A DNA stretch of 64,000 bases from Hydrogenophaga sp. (GTDB lineage Bacteria; Pseudomonadota; Gammaproteobacteria; Burkholderiales; Burkholderiaceae_C): positions 62,001 through 126,000 of the forward strand of contig NZ_SDDV01000004.1 of NCBI RefSeq assembly GCF_014773545.1, read 5' to 3'. The notes beneath the pieces were generated by a model, which saw only the letters and a list, made by a program, of their open reading frames with translations, ran no database searches and was not told the DNA's origin. A program made the translations under genes and the position numbers. Below, in pieces: positions 8,710-19,700 of this stretch (position 1 is its first letter; every line of letters begins with the position of its first letter).

Positions 8710-9594
8710 TTATCCGCGTCTTGCGCGCGCGGCCAGCCAACTCGCGCCCACACCGCACAGCGCAATCAGGGCAATGCCGCTGAGTTCCTGCGCGCCGGGA
8801 ATGTGGTCAAAAACCAGCCAGCCACACAGGGTGGCAAAACCGATCTGGCTGTAGAGATAGGGCGTGAGCGTGGACGCCGGCGCCCGGGCGAAGGCCAGAA
8901 TCAGCAAAAAATGCCCTACCGTTCCCATCAGGCCGATCAGACACAGCAGCGCAAAGGTGTGCCAGTCGGGAATGGCCTGCCAGACCAGCGGCAGCAGCGC
9001 CGTGGCGATGATCGCACCGACCCAGCCGGTGTAAAAGTGCATGGTCATGGGGTCTTCGGTGCGCGCCATCTGACTGGTCAGGATTTGGAAGCCGGCGTAG
9101 ACCCACACCATCGCCAGCGGTATCAAGCTGGCCCAACCCAGCATGTCGGCGCCGGGGCGCGCCACCAGCACGGCGCCCACAAAGCCGCCTGCCACCAGCA
9201 GCCAGCGCAGCCGCGACACCTGCTCTTTGAGAAACAGCGCCGCCAGCAGGGTGACGACCAGCGGCGTGGTCATCACAATGGCGGTGAATTCGCCCACCGG
9301 CATGAACTGCACGCCCAGGAACGACAGCACGCTGACCAGCAGCAACAAGCCCCCGCGCAGCAGTTGCAGGCGCGGTGCAGCGGTGCGCAGCAGCGTGCGC
9401 CCACGCAGGGGAAGCATGAACAGGCTGACCGCCAGCGCCTGAAACACGTAACGAAACCAGACCGCCATCAGCACCGAAACATAGGCGCCAACGACTTTGA
9501 CCGTGGTGTCGAGCACTGCAAAGCAGGCGGTGGCGACGACCAGCAACGCGATGCCAAGCAGTGGCCGTGCGCTGCGGTGCAATTGCGGTTGCAT
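8710..9594 (-). CDS. EamA/DMT-superfamily transporter
   Basis: A 294-residue inner-membrane protein with ten predicted helices in two five-helix repeats, each an EamA domain. The first repeat has the usual WFRYVFQA segment and FTAIVMTTPL; the second ends FDHIPGAQELSGIALI. Members export or exchange small metabolites such as amino acids, purines or drugs; no substrate can be called. Its ATG at 9594 overlaps the TGA stop of the upstream PHP phosphatase by one base (TGATG), implying translational coupling. An in-frame GTG one codon upstream is an alternative start. Confidence 0.85.
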   Translation of the reverse strand: MQPQLHRSARPLLGIALLVVATACFAVLDTTVKVVGAYVSVLMAVWFRYVFQALAVSLFMLPLRGRTLLRTAAPRLQLLRGGLLLLVSVLSFLGVQFMPVGEFTAIVMTTPLVVTLLAALFLKEQVSRLRWLLVAGGFVGAVLVARPGADMLGWASLIPLAMVWVYAGFQILTSQMARTEDPMTMHFYTGWVGAIIATALLPLVWQAIPDWHTFALLCLIGLMGTVGHFLLILAFARAPASTLTPYLYSQIGFATLCGWLVFDHIPGAQELSGIALIALCGVGASWLAARARRG

Positions 9595-10451
9595 CACCTA
9601 AGCACGCGCGCTTGCAGCAGCTCCCACACCGGGCGCACGCCAGCGGGCAGCGCCGGCAGTTGGCCCAGGTCGAAGCGGCTTTCTTGCGGGCTGTGAAAAT
9701 CGCTGCCGCGCGAGGCGGCCAGATCAAATTCTTGGCAGAGTGTCGTGAATTTGACGCTGTCGGCCGGGCTGTGCGCGGCGGTGCTCACCTCCACCGCCTG
9801 GCCACCGTGGGCTTTGAATTCGCTGAACAAGGCGTATTCCTCGTTGGCGCTGAACGGGTAGCGTCCTGGGTGGGCAATTACCGCCACCCCGCCCGCCTGC
9901 GTGATCCAGCGCAGCGCATCGCGCAGCGCGGCCCAGCGGTGCGGCACGAAGCCGGGTTTGCCTTCGGTGATGTAGCGGCGAAACACCTCGTTGGTGTCGC
10001 GGCAGACACCCGCCTCGACCAGGTAGCGGGCAAAGTGGGTGCGCGAGATCAGTTCCGGGTTGTCGACGTACTTGAGCGCTCCCTCGTAGGCACCGGCGAT
10101 GCCGACGCGCGCGAGGTCCTCGCTCATGGCGCGCGCGCGCTGCTCGCGGCCGCTGCGCGTGGCGCGCAGTCCGGCTTGCAAGCCGGCGTCGGTGTGATCG
10201 AAGCCCAGGCCGACGATGTGCACCGTCTGGGCCGCAAAGCTGACCGAGATTTCGGTGCCGCTCAGGTAGGCCAGACCGAGCGCGCGCGCCGCAGCGATGG
10301 CGCGGTCTTGCCCGCCAAGTTCGTCGTGGTCGGTCAGCGCCCACAAATCTACGCCGTTGCGCGCTGCGCGCTGCGCCAGCGCCTCGGGCGTGAGGGTGCC
10401 GTCGGAGACGGTCGAGTGGCAGTGCAGGTCGGCGTTGCGGGGAGCGGTCAC
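9594..10451 (-). CDS. rnm: PHP-domain nucleoside-bisphosphate phosphatase / RNase AM-type protein
   Basis: A 285-residue PHP-family metallo-phosphoesterase. Metal-binding signatures are visible: DLHCHSTVSDG near residue 8, LTDHDELGG near residue 38, the HPGRYPF segment, and the C-terminal SRGSDFHSP. These match the YciV/TrpH group, shown to hydrolyse 3',5'-nucleoside bisphosphates and, for E. coli RNase AM, to trim 5' ends of RNA. The function is transferred by family. It is the first gene of a coupled pair with the DMT transporter and is followed by yciO, recalling the enterobacterial neighbourhood. The symbol is my best equivalent. Confidence 0.85.
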   Translation of the reverse strand: MTAPRNADLHCHSTVSDGTLTPEALAQRAARNGVDLWALTDHDELGGQDRAIAAARALGLAYLSGTEISVSFAAQTVHIVGLGFDHTDAGLQAGLRATRSGREQRARAMSEDLARVGIAGAYEGALKYVDNPELISRTHFARYLVEAGVCRDTNEVFRRYITEGKPGFVPHRWAALRDALRWITQAGGVAVIAHPGRYPFSANEEYALFSEFKAHGGQAVEVSTAAHSPADSVKFTTLCQEFDLAASRGSDFHSPQESRFDLGQLPALPAGVRPVWELLQARVLR

Positions 10452-10506
10452 GGTTTTATGAGCTGGGGCGCGCGAGCTGTTTGGCGCACACTGTTGTTAC
10501 ATGACA

Positions 10507-11808
10507 TCAGATGCGCAGGCCACGCAAGACCTCGCGTGCCGCCGCCACGCTGTCGCTGATGTCTTGCTCGCTGTGCGCCGCACTCACGAAGCCGGCTTCG
10601 TACAAAGCCGGTGCGATGTAGACGCCACGCTCGAGCAGGCCGTGAAATAAGCGGTTGAAGCGTGCCCCGTCGGTCTGCATGACGCGGGCGTAGTTTTGTG
10701 GCAACGAGTCAAACAGGAAAAAGCCGAACATGCCGCCTTCGCAGTCAGCGCAAAACGGGATGCCCTCGGCCCGGGCGGCGTCGCTCAGCCCCTGCACCAG
10801 GGTGCGTGTCTTGGCCCCCAGCTCGGTATAGAAACCGGGGCGTTGAATTTCGCGCAAGGTGGCCAGGCCGCAGGCGGTGGCCACCGGGTTGCCCGACAGC
10901 GTGCCGGCCTGGTAGACGCTGCCCAGTGGCGCGAGGTGCTCCATCAGCGCACGCTTGGCGCCGAACGCCGCCAACGGCATGCCGCCGCCAATCACCTTGC
11001 CCAGCACCGTCATGTCGGGCTCGAAGCCGGGGATCAACGCGGCGTAGATGCTTTGCGCGCCGCCGAGCGCAACGCGAAAGCCGGTCATCACCTCGTCAAA
11101 CACCAGCAGCGCGCCGTGCTGTGTGCACAACTCGCGGCAGCGCCGCATGAAGGGCAGGCTGGCGCGTACGAAGTTCATGTTGCCGGCAATCGGTTCGATG
11201 ATCAGGCAGGCCAGCTCGGCCGCGTGTTCGCTGAACGCGGCTTCCAGTTGTTCGACGTTGTTGTATTCGAGCACCAGCGTGTGCTGCACCACCTCAGGCG
11301 GCACGCCGGCGCTGGTGGGGTGGCCGAAGGTGGCCAGGCCGGAGCCGGCCTTGACCAGCAGCGCGTCGGCGTGGCCGTGGTAGCAGCCCTCGAACTTGAT
11401 GATTTTTTTGCGCCCGGTGGCGCCGCGCGCCAGCCGAATCGCGCTCATGCCGGCTTCGGTGCCCGAGCTGACCAGGCGCAGCATCTCAATGCTGGGCAGC
11501 AGCCGGATGATTTCTTGCGCCAGCTCGACTTCGCGCTCGGTGGGGGCGCCGTAGGAAAAACCGTCCAGCAGCGCGGCCTGCACCGCTTGCAGCACCGCCG
11601 GGTGGCCGTGGCCCAGAATCATCGGGCCCCAGGAGCCGATGTAGTCGATGTAGCGCTGGCCGTTGGCGTCCCAGAAGTAGGCGCCTTGCGCGCGCTGCAC
11701 GAAACGCGGCGTGCCGCCGACGGCGCGAAAGGCGCGTACCGGCGAATTCACGCCGCCCGGAATCACGGCCTTGGCGCGCTCGAACAGTTGTTGGTTGCGG
11801 TCGGTCAT
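10507..11808 (-). CDS. hemL: Glutamate-1-semialdehyde 2,1-aminomutase
   Basis: A 433-residue PLP enzyme that converts glutamate-1-semialdehyde to 5-aminolevulinate in the C5 pathway to haem. The N-terminus ([20 protein letters not shown]) is diagnostic. The SSGTEA cofactor-phosphate motif, the FDEVMTGFR segment and the PLP lysine in [11 protein letters not shown] are all present. Length is normal for the family. Its ATG at 11808 lies 5 bases after the thiD stop, so the two cofactor-synthesis genes are probably one transcript. The order thiD-hemL, divergent from rubredoxin, is typical of Burkholderiales. Confidence 0.97.
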   Translation of the reverse strand: MTDRNQQLFERAKAVIPGGVNSPVRAFRAVGGTPRFVQRAQGAYFWDANGQRYIDYIGSWGPMILGHGHPAVLQAVQAALLDGFSYGAPTEREVELAQEIIRLLPSIEMLRLVSSGTEAGMSAIRLARGATGRKKIIKFEGCYHGHADALLVKAGSGLATFGHPTSAGVPPEVVQHTLVLEYNNVEQLEAAFSEHAAELACLIIEPIAGNMNFVRASLPFMRRCRELCTQHGALLVFDEVMTGFRVALGGAQSIYAALIPGFEPDMTVLGKVIGGGMPLAAFGAKRALMEHLAPLGSVYQAGTLSGNPVATACGLATLREIQRPGFYTELGAKTRTLVQGLSDAARAEGIPFCADCEGGMFGFFLFDSLPQNYARVMQTDGARFNRLFHGLLERGVYIAPALYEAGFVSAAHSEQDISDSVAAAREVLRGLRI

Positions 11809-11813
11809 GGCGG

Positions 11814-12746
11814 TCAGTGGCGCGTGGTGTCGAGTGGAAAATGCTCGGCGTCGAGCGTGCTATCGGGCGCCGGTTCGACGGCGGGGGCCGGTTCGTCGTC
11901 GTGCGACCAAAACAGCCGGTCCGGCACGGCGTGGCCCATCCCGGGTTGAAAACCGGCGTCCAGGCACTGGTCGAGGTAGCTCAGCGCTTCGATGCAGGCC
12001 GTCTGCAGGTCGGCACCGCCGGCGATCAGTGCACACAGCGCGGCCGAGAGGGTGTCGCCGGCGCCGCTGAAAGTGGCGGCAAAGCGCTCGTGGCGTGCGC
12101 TGGCCAGCACCGTCTCGGGCGAGGCCAGGTGGCTCTCCAGGTACTGGTCGGCAGCGTTGAAACCAGTCACCAGGGTGTAGGGTGCGCCGTGCGCAGCAGC
12201 AGCGCGCGCAATGTCGCGCGGACCGGGCGCGCGCTCATCACTCCAGTCGGGCAGCAGCCAGCGGCACAGCGTGCTGTGGTTGCCCACCAGCACAGTGGTT
12301 TGTGGCAGCAACAGCTCGGCGCAGGCGTCGAGGTAGTTTTCGATCGCCAGCTCGTCCCACCAGGACAGGTCGGGCATATAGGTTACCAGCGGCACTTCTG
12401 CGTAGTCGGTGGTGATGGCGGCGATGGCGCTGAGGTTTTCTGCGCTGCCGACAAAGCCGACCTTGAACGCCTGCACCGGCACATCCTCGAGCGCGCAGCG
12501 CGCCTGCTCGCCCACGGCTTCTTCATCAAAGGCCAGGTGGTCGTGCACTTCGACGGTGTCGCGGATGTAGGCGCCGGTGACTACAGGCAGCACGTAAACC
12601 GAGGCGCTGGACATCGCGGTCAGGTCGGCGCCCAGACCGCCTGCGCCGCTGGGGTCGTTGGCGTTGAACACCATCACGCACGGCAGGCCGGCCGCTTCGG
12701 TTGCGCCGTCCGGGCTGGCGGCAGAAGGTTCAGGGGTATGGGGCAT
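11814..12746 (-). CDS. thiD: Hydroxymethylpyrimidine/phosphomethylpyrimidine kinase
   Basis: A 310-residue ribokinase-fold enzyme that phosphorylates HMP and HMP-phosphate in thiamine synthesis. The N-terminal family motif is present as [20 protein letters not shown], and the C-terminal catalytic/anion-hole region as [12 protein letters not shown], containing the catalytic Asp. Residues 1-25 before the domain and the last 30 residues (Asp/Glu/Pro-rich) are extra compared with the usual 260-270-residue enzyme. The ATG at 12746 was chosen as the nearest start upstream of the domain. The gene is divergent from rubredoxin, and no TPP riboswitch is evident in the 135-base gap. Confidence 0.88.
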   Translation of the reverse strand: MPHTPEPSAASPDGATEAAGLPCVMVFNANDPSGAGGLGADLTAMSSASVYVLPVVTGAYIRDTVEVHDHLAFDEEAVGEQARCALEDVPVQAFKVGFVGSAENLSAIAAITTDYAEVPLVTYMPDLSWWDELAIENYLDACAELLLPQTTVLVGNHSTLCRWLLPDWSDERAPGPRDIARAAAAHGAPYTLVTGFNAADQYLESHLASPETVLASARHERFAATFSGAGDTLSAALCALIAGGADLQTACIEALSYLDQCLDAGFQPGMGHAVPDRLFWSHDDEPAPAVEPAPDSTLDAEHFPLDTTRH

Positions 12747-12881
12747 GGGCACAGTCGGGAGTGAAGGCGCAACGCAAAGGCCTGCGTCGTGCAGGTCAGC
12801 CGCCGGTTGGCCGGGAAAATGTGGCAGGCTGCATGGTGCTCGATACAATCCGTTCATTCTATGACAGGGCCTGCGCTGACC

Positions 12882-13055
12882 ATGACCGAAACCAAGACTT
12901 GGATGTGCCTGATCTGCGGCTGGATCTACGACGAGGCCCAGGGCGACCCCGAGCACGGCATTGCGCCTGGAACGCCTTGGAGCCTGGTGCCGTCGACCTG
13001 GAGCTGCCCGGAATGCGCGGCTCGCAAGGAAGACTTCGAAATGGTGCCGATCTGA
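12882..13055 (+). CDS. Rubredoxin
   Basis: A 57-residue one-iron rubredoxin. Two CxxC pairs bind the Fe: CLIC near the N-terminus and CPEC near the C-terminus, with the family GWIYDE and PEHGIAPGTPW segments between them. It should be a soluble one-electron carrier. ATG 12882 starts 6 residues before the first Trp; an in-frame ATG at 12861 would add seven residues and cannot be excluded. A possible -10 box (TACAAT) lies at about 12844-12849. The gene is 45 bases upstream of pilG, a conserved but unexplained pairing. Confidence 0.95.
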   Translation: MTETKTWMCLICGWIYDEAQGDPEHGIAPGTPWSLVPSTWSCPECAARKEDFEMVPI

Positions 13056-13100
13056 GCCGGGGCTGTCTGGCCCTCAAGTTTGTTCTGGAGTCAGTCAATC

Positions 13101-13496
13101 GTGAGCACGCCTCTTGCACGCAAAGTTTTAGTGGTGGACGACAGCAACACCATTCGCCGCAGCGCGGAAATTTTTCTCAAGCAGGGTGGGCACGAAGTCT
13201 TGCTGGCCGAAGATGGATTCGACGCCTTGTCCAAGATCAACGACCATATGCCCGATCTGGTGTTTTGCGACATCCTGATGCCGCGCCTGGACGGCTACCA
13301 GACTTGTGCCATCATCAAGCGAAACGCCCGCCTGGCCGACATTCCGGTGGTCATGCTTTCGTCCAAAGACGGCGTGTTTGACAAGGCGCGCGGCCGCATG
13401 GTCGGTTCGCAGGAATATTTGACCAAACCTTTCACCAAGGACCAGTTGCTGCAAGCGGTGCAGCAGTTTGGTGCCAAGCCTACAGGAGTTGCGTGA
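13101..13496 (+). CDS. pilG: Twitching-motility response regulator PilG
   Basis: A 131-residue stand-alone CheY-type receiver. It has the acidic pair D13-D14, phospho-acceptor D57 in FCDILMPRLDG, and the Lys of LTKPFTK near the C-terminus. In type IV pilus chemosensory systems PilG receives phosphate from the PilL/ChpA kinase and promotes pilus extension. The start is taken as GTG 13101, preceded by GGAG at 13087-13090; a TTG further upstream is less likely. Its TGA overlaps the ATG of pilH by one base, so the two are translationally coupled. Confidence 0.92.
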   Translation: MSTPLARKVLVVDDSNTIRRSAEIFLKQGGHEVLLAEDGFDALSKINDHMPDLVFCDILMPRLDGYQTCAIIKRNARLADIPVVMLSSKDGVFDKARGRMVGSQEYLTKPFTKDQLLQAVQQFGAKPTGVA

Positions 13497-13861
13497 TGTC
13501 GATTCAACATGTGCTGGTGGTAGACGACTCCAAAACCGAGCTCATGGTTTTGTCCGATCTGCTGGGAAAACACGGCTTTAGCGTGCGCACGGCCGAGAAT
13601 GCCGAAGAGGCTTTGCGTCGCCTGGACGAGGCCAAGCCGGACCTGATACTCATGGACGTGGTAATGCCCGGCCAAAATGGCTTTCAACTGACCCGCGCCA
13701 TCGCCCGCGATCCGCAGTATGCGGCCATTCCCATCATCATGTGCACCAGCAAAAACCAGGAGACCGATCGCCTCTGGGGCTTGCGCCAGGGCGCGCGCGA
13801 CTACGTGACCAAGCCGGTCAACAGCGAAGAGCTGCTCTCCAAGATTCGGGCGCTGGGCTGA
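13496..13861 (+). CDS. pilH: Twitching-motility response regulator PilH
   Basis: A 121-residue single-domain receiver with acidic residues D10-D11, phospho-acceptor D54 in LMDVVMPGQNG, the CTSK switch segment and the conserved Lys in VTKPVNSEE. In Pseudomonas, PilH is the second CheY-like output of the Pil-Chp system, thought to act as phosphate sink or retraction regulator. AGGAG at 13484-13488 precedes ATG 13496. It overlaps the pilG stop and is followed 46 bases later by pilI. Confidence 0.92.
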   Translation: MSIQHVLVVDDSKTELMVLSDLLGKHGFSVRTAENAEEALRRLDEAKPDLILMDVVMPGQNGFQLTRAIARDPQYAAIPIIMCTSKNQETDRLWGLRQGARDYVTKPVNSEELLSKIRALG

Positions 13862-13907
13862 GTCGGCGCCAGCGCCGCTGCGCACGCGCGATCGAGCGTA
13901 TCAAACC

Positions 13908-14447
13908 ATGGGCAACAGACAGTCACTTCGCGAACTGCAAGAGCGCTTGGCGCTGCGTTTGAGCAGTGCCCAGTCGCAAGCGCCTAGCGCCGCCTGGCTG
14001 GCGGTGCAGGCCGGTGAGCAGAACTTTTTGCTGCCCTTGGTGCAGGCCGGCGAGATTTTTTCCCTGACCTCGATTCACCCGGTGCCGTACACCCAGGCCT
14101 GGTATCTCGGGGTGGTCAACTTGCGCAGCGCGCTCTACGGCGTGGTCGACCTGACTGGCCTGTGCGCGCGCGCGCAGCCACCGGCGGCGCCGGGTGTGGC
14201 TGGGCGCTTGACTTCCGAGTCGCGGCTGGTGGGCTTGCACCCGGCGTTGGGGGTTAATGCGGTGTTGTGGGTCGACCGCTTGCTGGGTTTGCGCAACCCG
14301 GCGTCGTTTAGCGGTCTGGGTCAGCTTGCTGCTGCTGCGCCGCCTTACGGCGCCCGTTGTCTGGTCGATCACCAGGGCCTGTCGTGGCTGGAGCTCGATT
14401 TGCAGGTGCTGGCGGCAGATCCGGCCTTTTTGGCCATCGCCGCCTGA
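13908..14447 (+). CDS. pilI: CheW-like adaptor PilI
   Basis: A 179-residue protein with one CheW domain (about 25-175), including the VPYTQAWYLGVVNLRSALYGVVDL core typical in position and spacing of CheW proteins. It should link the PilJ receptor to the PilL kinase at the inner membrane. Its place between pilH and pilJ supports PilI rather than a flagellar CheW. ATG 13908 is the first start in the frame. No separate promoter is visible, so it probably belongs to the pilG-led operon. Confidence 0.88.
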   Translation: MGNRQSLRELQERLALRLSSAQSQAPSAAWLAVQAGEQNFLLPLVQAGEIFSLTSIHPVPYTQAWYLGVVNLRSALYGVVDLTGLCARAQPPAAPGVAGRLTSESRLVGLHPALGVNAVLWVDRLLGLRNPASFSGLGQLAAAAPPYGARCLVDHQGLSWLELDLQVLAADPAFLAIAA

Positions 14448-14506
14448 GGGTTGGCGTGAGTCAAAGGCGCGACGAGGTCGTTTTGTTTTTTGTTTGAAGG
14501 TGTTTC

Positions 14507-16759
14507 ATGGCCATGTTCGATCGACTCCAGGGGCTGTTCAAGAAAAAATCTGAACCGGTGTCGGACCCCATTCAGTCTGACGATCAGGACCTGGCCGAAC
14601 GGGCCGCTGTGCGGCTGGCACCCGATCCGTCGGCAGGAGATTTTCGGGAGAGTCGCCTCGCCGAGCGCGCAGGCGCAGGCAGCGATGCAGCGCCTGACGG
14701 CCGGGTTTTTCTGCCCCTGCTCGGTCGCCGCCCGGCGCCGCAGCAGCAGCGCATGCTGGCGGCGCTGCTGCTGTTTGGCCTGCTGGCACTGGGCGCGACG
14801 ACCTTTTTCGTATTCAATCAGGCCGCCAGCGGCGCACAGCAAGCCGTTGCCAGTGGACAGGCGGTGGTGCAGTCGCAGCGTTTGGCCAGGAGCGCGGCGC
14901 AGGCGCTGGTCGGCAACCCGGCGGCCTTTGCCGAGGTGCGTGAGAGTTCAGGCATCCTGGCGAACAATTTGCGCGGTTTGAAGCAGGGCAGCGCCGATAT
15001 CGACCGCCTGGGCGCTGGCTACGAGGCGCAAATCGACTCCTTGCTGTCCAAAGGCGAACGGGCCGAACGCCATGCTGCTGTGCTACTGGCGCAGCAAGAG
15101 GCGCTGACCGAGGTCGGCGCGTCTTTGCGCAGCCTCAACCGCCAGTCCTCCGACCTGTTCGAAATGGTGGAAGCCGTAGCGGCACAGCAGCTCGAACAGA
15201 ATGCCCCGCCGGCCCACATTGCCGCTACCGGCCAGTTGCTGATGCTGACGCAGCGTATCGGCAAATCGGCCAACGAATTTCAGACCATGGAAGGCGTCAG
15301 TCCCGAAGCGGTGTTTCTGCTGGGCAAAGACATGAACACCTTCAAGGAAATCAGCGACGCCTTGCTCGCTGGCAGCGAGGTGCTGGGTCTGGCGGCGACC
15401 GCCGACCCGCAACTGCGCGAGAGCCTGACTGCTTTGCAGAATCTGTATGAACAAACCCGCACCTATGCCGGCACCATTCTGGGCCATTTGCAGGGGCTGG
15501 TGGCTGCGCGTGAGGCGCAGAATGCCATCATTGCCGACAGCGAGCCGTTGCGCCTGGGCGGTGAGAGTTTGCGCGCGCAACTGGCTGCAGACGCCGCCGT
15601 GGGCGCTGCTGAACTCGCGGCCTTGCTGCTTTCGGCCTTGCTGGTGTTGGCCTGCGCGGGTGGTCTGGTATCGGTTCAGTTGCAAGACAGCCGTCAGCGC
15701 CAGGCCGTGGCCGATGCGCAGCGTCGTTTGGCCGAGACGCTCGAACAAGACGCCAAGCGCGTCAACGACGCCAACCAGGCAGCCATTTTGCGCTTGATGA
15801 ACGAGCTGCAGGCGGTGGCCGAGGGCGATCTGACGCAGGAAGCGACGGTGAGCGAAGACATCACCGGAGCCATTGCCGACTCGGTCAATTACACGGTCGA
15901 GGAGCTGCGTTCGCTGGTGGGCAACGTGCAAATCACGGCGGCCCGGGTGGCTTCGACCACCTCGGTGGTCGAGAGCGCTTCCACCGATTTGCTGGATGCT
16001 TCCAGCGAGCAGTTGCGCGAAATTCGTGACACCGGTCAGTCGGTGCTGGACATGGCGCAGCGCATCAACTTGGTCTCGGCACAGGCGCAGGAGTCGGCGC
16101 AGGTGGCGCGCAGCTCGCTGCATGCCGCCGAGTCGGGGCTGCAAGCGGTGCAAAACGCCATCGGCGGCATGAACGCGATCCGCGATCAGATTCAGGAAAC
16201 CTCCAAGCGCATCAAGCGGCTGGGCGAATCTTCGCAAGAAATTGGCGAGATCACCGAGCTGATTTCGGACATCACCGAGCAGACCAACGTGCTGGCGCTC
16301 AACGCCGCCATCCAGGCTGCGTCGGCCGGGGAAGCCGGGCGCGGCTTCTCGGTGGTGGCCGAAGAGGTGCAGCGGCTGGCCGAGCGCTCGGCCGACGCCG
16401 CGCGCCAGATCGCTGCGCTGGTCAAGGCGATTCAGACCGACACGCAAGACGCGGTGGCCGCCATGGAGCGCTCCACCCAGGGGGTGGTCGCCGGAGCCCG
16501 GCTGTCCGACAACGCCGGCGCCGCGCTGACCGAGATCGACCGCGTCTCGCGCCGTCTGGCCGAGCTGATCGAGCAGATTTCGAGCACCGCCGCGCGCGAA
16601 GCCAATTCAGCCAACGACGTGGCCGGCAATATCCAGCACATCTTCGCCGTGGCCGAGCAGGCCGGCGAGAGCACGCGCTCGACCGCCAACCAGGTGCGTG
16701 AACTCTCCGTCATGGCCGAAGAATTGCGCCAGTCGGTGCAGCGCTTCCGCATCGCCTGA
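14507..16759 (+). CDS. pilJ: Pilus methyl-accepting chemotaxis protein PilJ
   Basis: A 750-residue membrane chemoreceptor. A charged cytoplasmic N-terminus (1-80) is followed by helix TM1 (about 82-104), a periplasmic region (about 105-365) of helical PilJ-type repeats, TM2 (about 366-390), a HAMP-like segment, and a long signalling hairpin. The hairpin tip has the MCP signature near residues 588-625 ([18 protein letters not shown] then [18 protein letters not shown]). It should signal surface contact or chemical cues to PilL. ATG 14507 gives a short positively charged N-terminus. The upstream gene is pilI, and the kinase gene follows within 20 bases. Confidence 0.93.
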   Translation: MAMFDRLQGLFKKKSEPVSDPIQSDDQDLAERAAVRLAPDPSAGDFRESRLAERAGAGSDAAPDGRVFLPLLGRRPAPQQQRMLAALLLFGLLALGATTFFVFNQAASGAQQAVASGQAVVQSQRLARSAAQALVGNPAAFAEVRESSGILANNLRGLKQGSADIDRLGAGYEAQIDSLLSKGERAERHAAVLLAQQEALTEVGASLRSLNRQSSDLFEMVEAVAAQQLEQNAPPAHIAATGQLLMLTQRIGKSANEFQTMEGVSPEAVFLLGKDMNTFKEISDALLAGSEVLGLAATADPQLRESLTALQNLYEQTRTYAGTILGHLQGLVAAREAQNAIIADSEPLRLGGESLRAQLAADAAVGAAELAALLLSALLVLACAGGLVSVQLQDSRQRQAVADAQRRLAETLEQDAKRVNDANQAAILRLMNELQAVAEGDLTQEATVSEDITGAIADSVNYTVEELRSLVGNVQITAARVASTTSVVESASTDLLDASSEQLREIRDTGQSVLDMAQRINLVSAQAQESAQVARSSLHAAESGLQAVQNAIGGMNAIRDQIQETSKRIKRLGESSQEIGEITELISDITEQTNVLALNAAIQAASAGEAGRGFSVVAEEVQRLAERSADAARQIAALVKAIQTDTQDAVAAMERSTQGVVAGARLSDNAGAALTEIDRVSRRLAELIEQISSTAAREANSANDVAGNIQHIFAVAEQAGESTRSTANQVRELSVMAEELRQSVQRFRIA

Positions 16760-16778
16760 GTTGCGCGGGCCACGCCTC

Positions 16779-19700
16779 ATGCACGCCATCATGCTCGACA
16801 CCGCCACCGACAGTCTGCCGCCAGATGCACCGCTCGTGGACCTGGGTCCGCTGGCCTGGGTGTTTGACGAGCTGCGCAAGTCCCTCGAAGCCGCCAACAA
16901 GGCGGTGCAGCGGTTCGTGCGGGAAGCCGAGCAAGCGCGCCTGGGCGATCTGGCGGCGCTCGACCCGGCCCCGCTGCGGCTGGCGCGCCAGCAGTTGCAT
17001 CAGGCCGTTGGCGCACTCGAGGCGGTCGGCCTGGGCGCACCGTCGCAGGTGTTGCGCGCCATGGAAGCTGCCGTGCAAGCTTTCGTGCAGCGGCCCGGCA
17101 CCTGCACCGCGCAGGCGGCCAGCACGATCGAGCGCGCCAGCTTTGCCCTGATCGAATACCTGCAGGCCATGCTCAACCAGGTGCCGGTGCCGCCGGTGGC
17201 TTTGTTTGTGCAGTACCGCGAGGTGCAGGAGTTGGCCGGCGCCGAGCGCGTGCATCCGGCCGATCTGTGGCCGTTCGAGCAGCATGGCCTGAACGTGGCG
17301 CCGCCGCAGGGTCTTGCGCCGCTGCGCTGCGAGGCGTCGTTGCGGCCCCAGTTCGACCGCCTGGTGTTGCAGTTGGTCAAAAATACCGATATCGCTTCAG
17401 CGCAACAGTTGGTCGGTATCTGTGCGCGTCTTTCCGCCGGCGCCGACGTGCCGCGCGGCCAGACGTTCTGGCGCGTGGCTGCCGCCTTCTTTGAGGCGCA
17501 AGAGCAGCAGTTGCTGCCGCTGGACGTGTTCGTCAAGCGTGCGACTTCGCGCATCTTGCTGCAGTTTGCCTCATGCGCGCGGGGTCAGACTCAGGTGTCG
17601 GAAACCCTGTTGCACGACTTGTTGTTTTTTTGTGCGCAGGCTGGCGGTGCACGGCTGGCCGCCGGGAGTCAGTTGCAGGCGGTGCAGCAGGCCTTTGGAA
17701 TCGAATCGGTGCCCGTGGCGGACTACCAGCGCGCCACCCTGGGGCGCTTTGATCCGGCCTTGCTGCTCAAGGCGCGCAAACGGATTGTGGCGGCCAAAGA
17801 AGCCTGGTCCTTGTATGCGGGGGGCGACGCCGGCCGTGTGCGCGCGGTTGTCGAGCAACTTGGGCTGGTGGCGGACTCGCTCTTGAAGCTGCATCCGGCC
17901 AGCACCGCGCTGGCCCGCAGCCTGGTTCGGGCGTCTGAGCAGGCGGCGCGCGAAGCGCCCAGCGTGCGGACCGAATTGGCGATGGAGGTCGCCACCACCA
18001 CCTTGTACCTGGAGGCTGCTTTCGAGGATTTCGACCCCGATGCGGCCAGCATGACCGAGCGCACCCAGGCGCTGGCGGTGCGGCTCGAGCAGGTGCTTGC
18101 CGGCGCGCCGGCGCAGCCGCTCCAGGCCTGGATGGAGCAACTCTACCGCCGCGTCAGCGAGCGCCAGACCATGGGCAGCGTGGTCGGCGAGCTCAAGGTT
18201 TCCCTGGCACAGACGGAGAAACTGCTGGATCAGTTTTTCCGCAAGCCGCAGGAAAAGGCGGGGCTGAACCTGGCGCTGTCGCAATTGGCGCAAATGCGCG
18301 GCGTGCTCTCGGTGCTCGGGCTCGAGCAGGCGGTGCAGGCGGTCACCCGCATGCGCGCCAGCGTCGAACAGATGCTCGATACCGAAGTCGACCAGACGCT
18401 GGCGTGCCAGGCCGGCACCTTCGAGCAACTGGGCAAAAACCTGAGCGCGCTGGGCTTTTTGGTCGACATGCTCAACTACCAACCCGCGCTGGCCAAGAAG
18501 CTGTTCGTCTTTAATGCGGAACAAGGCGAGTTGCTGTCCCTGGTCGGCCAATCGCACAGCCCTGAGAGCGCGCCGCTAGCGGCCCAGCAAGAGGCGCAGT
18601 TCATCGGTGCGGCGCTCGAGCGTGTGGTCGATGGCGTGGTCGATGGCGCACCAGAAGGCTTGGATTTGGTCGAGTTGAGTCAAGGCTTGGACACGCCGGC
18701 CTCGCAAGTCTCGCAGGCCGAACAGGCCGAACAGGGTGAGCGGGCACGCGCTGCGCAACACGCGGCTCAAGCCGTGGTGCAGGCAGACGCCGGCGCGGCC
18801 AGCCTGGCGCTGGTCGGCCTGGAGCATGTGGCGCAGCCGCTCACCGGGCGGGTCTCGCAGACCAGTGCCGAGCTCGCTGCGCCGTCTGGGCCGCCAGAGG
18901 ACGACCTGCTCCATATCTTCCTGGAAGAAGCCCGGGAAGTGTTGGCCAGCGGTCTGCAGGCGGTGCGGCGCTTGCGCCATCAAAAGGCTGATCTGGAGGG
19001 TTTGAGCACACTGCGCCGAGCCTTTCACACGCTCAAGGGCAGCTCGCGCATGGTCGGCCTGTCCGAGTTCGGTGAGGCCGCCTGGGCCATGGAGCAGTTG
19101 CTCAATACCGTGCTGGCCGAACGGCATCCGGCCGAATCCGAGATGATCGACTTGTCCGAGCAGGCGCTGCAAGCGCTGTCTTGCTGGGTGCAGGACATCG
19201 TTGACGGCAGCGCTGCGCACTGGCACGCGCAGGCTTTTTGTGACAGCGCCTTGGCCTGGCGCACGCAGGCCAGCTACCAGGCTCTGCTGCTTCCGCACCG
19301 GACCGAGCCGCAGCAGGCTGCGCCGGCACCGCCGTCAGACGCGCTGCTGTCGAGCGAGCTGGAAGTGGGCGAACTCGACGCCGCAGCCGCTGCGCTGTTT
19401 TTCCCCGATCCAGGCTTCGAGCCTGATTTTCCGCCAGAGCAAGTGCCCGCCGACCCCGCGGCGCGCCAGCAAGGCCCCGAGCGGGTCGATGTCCCGGCAT
19501 GCGAAGACGGGCCGCTGCAGGGCAGCGACGATGAGCGGTCTGACTCGGAACCTGAGCCGTCGCCGCTGCTGCAAGAAATTGACTTCGACCGGTTGTTGGA
19601 GTTGTCGGTTGAGGTGCCACCGCCAGCCGCTGCGGTCGAAGACGCCGGCGCAGCGGCGCTGCCGCAAACCGAGCAGCAGGCAGGCAGCCCAGCGCCGTTG

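Noticed and set aside
12747-12881. Thiamine (TPP) riboswitch ahead of thiD
   Set aside because: The conserved CTGAGA and ACCTGATC segments are not visible in the gap.
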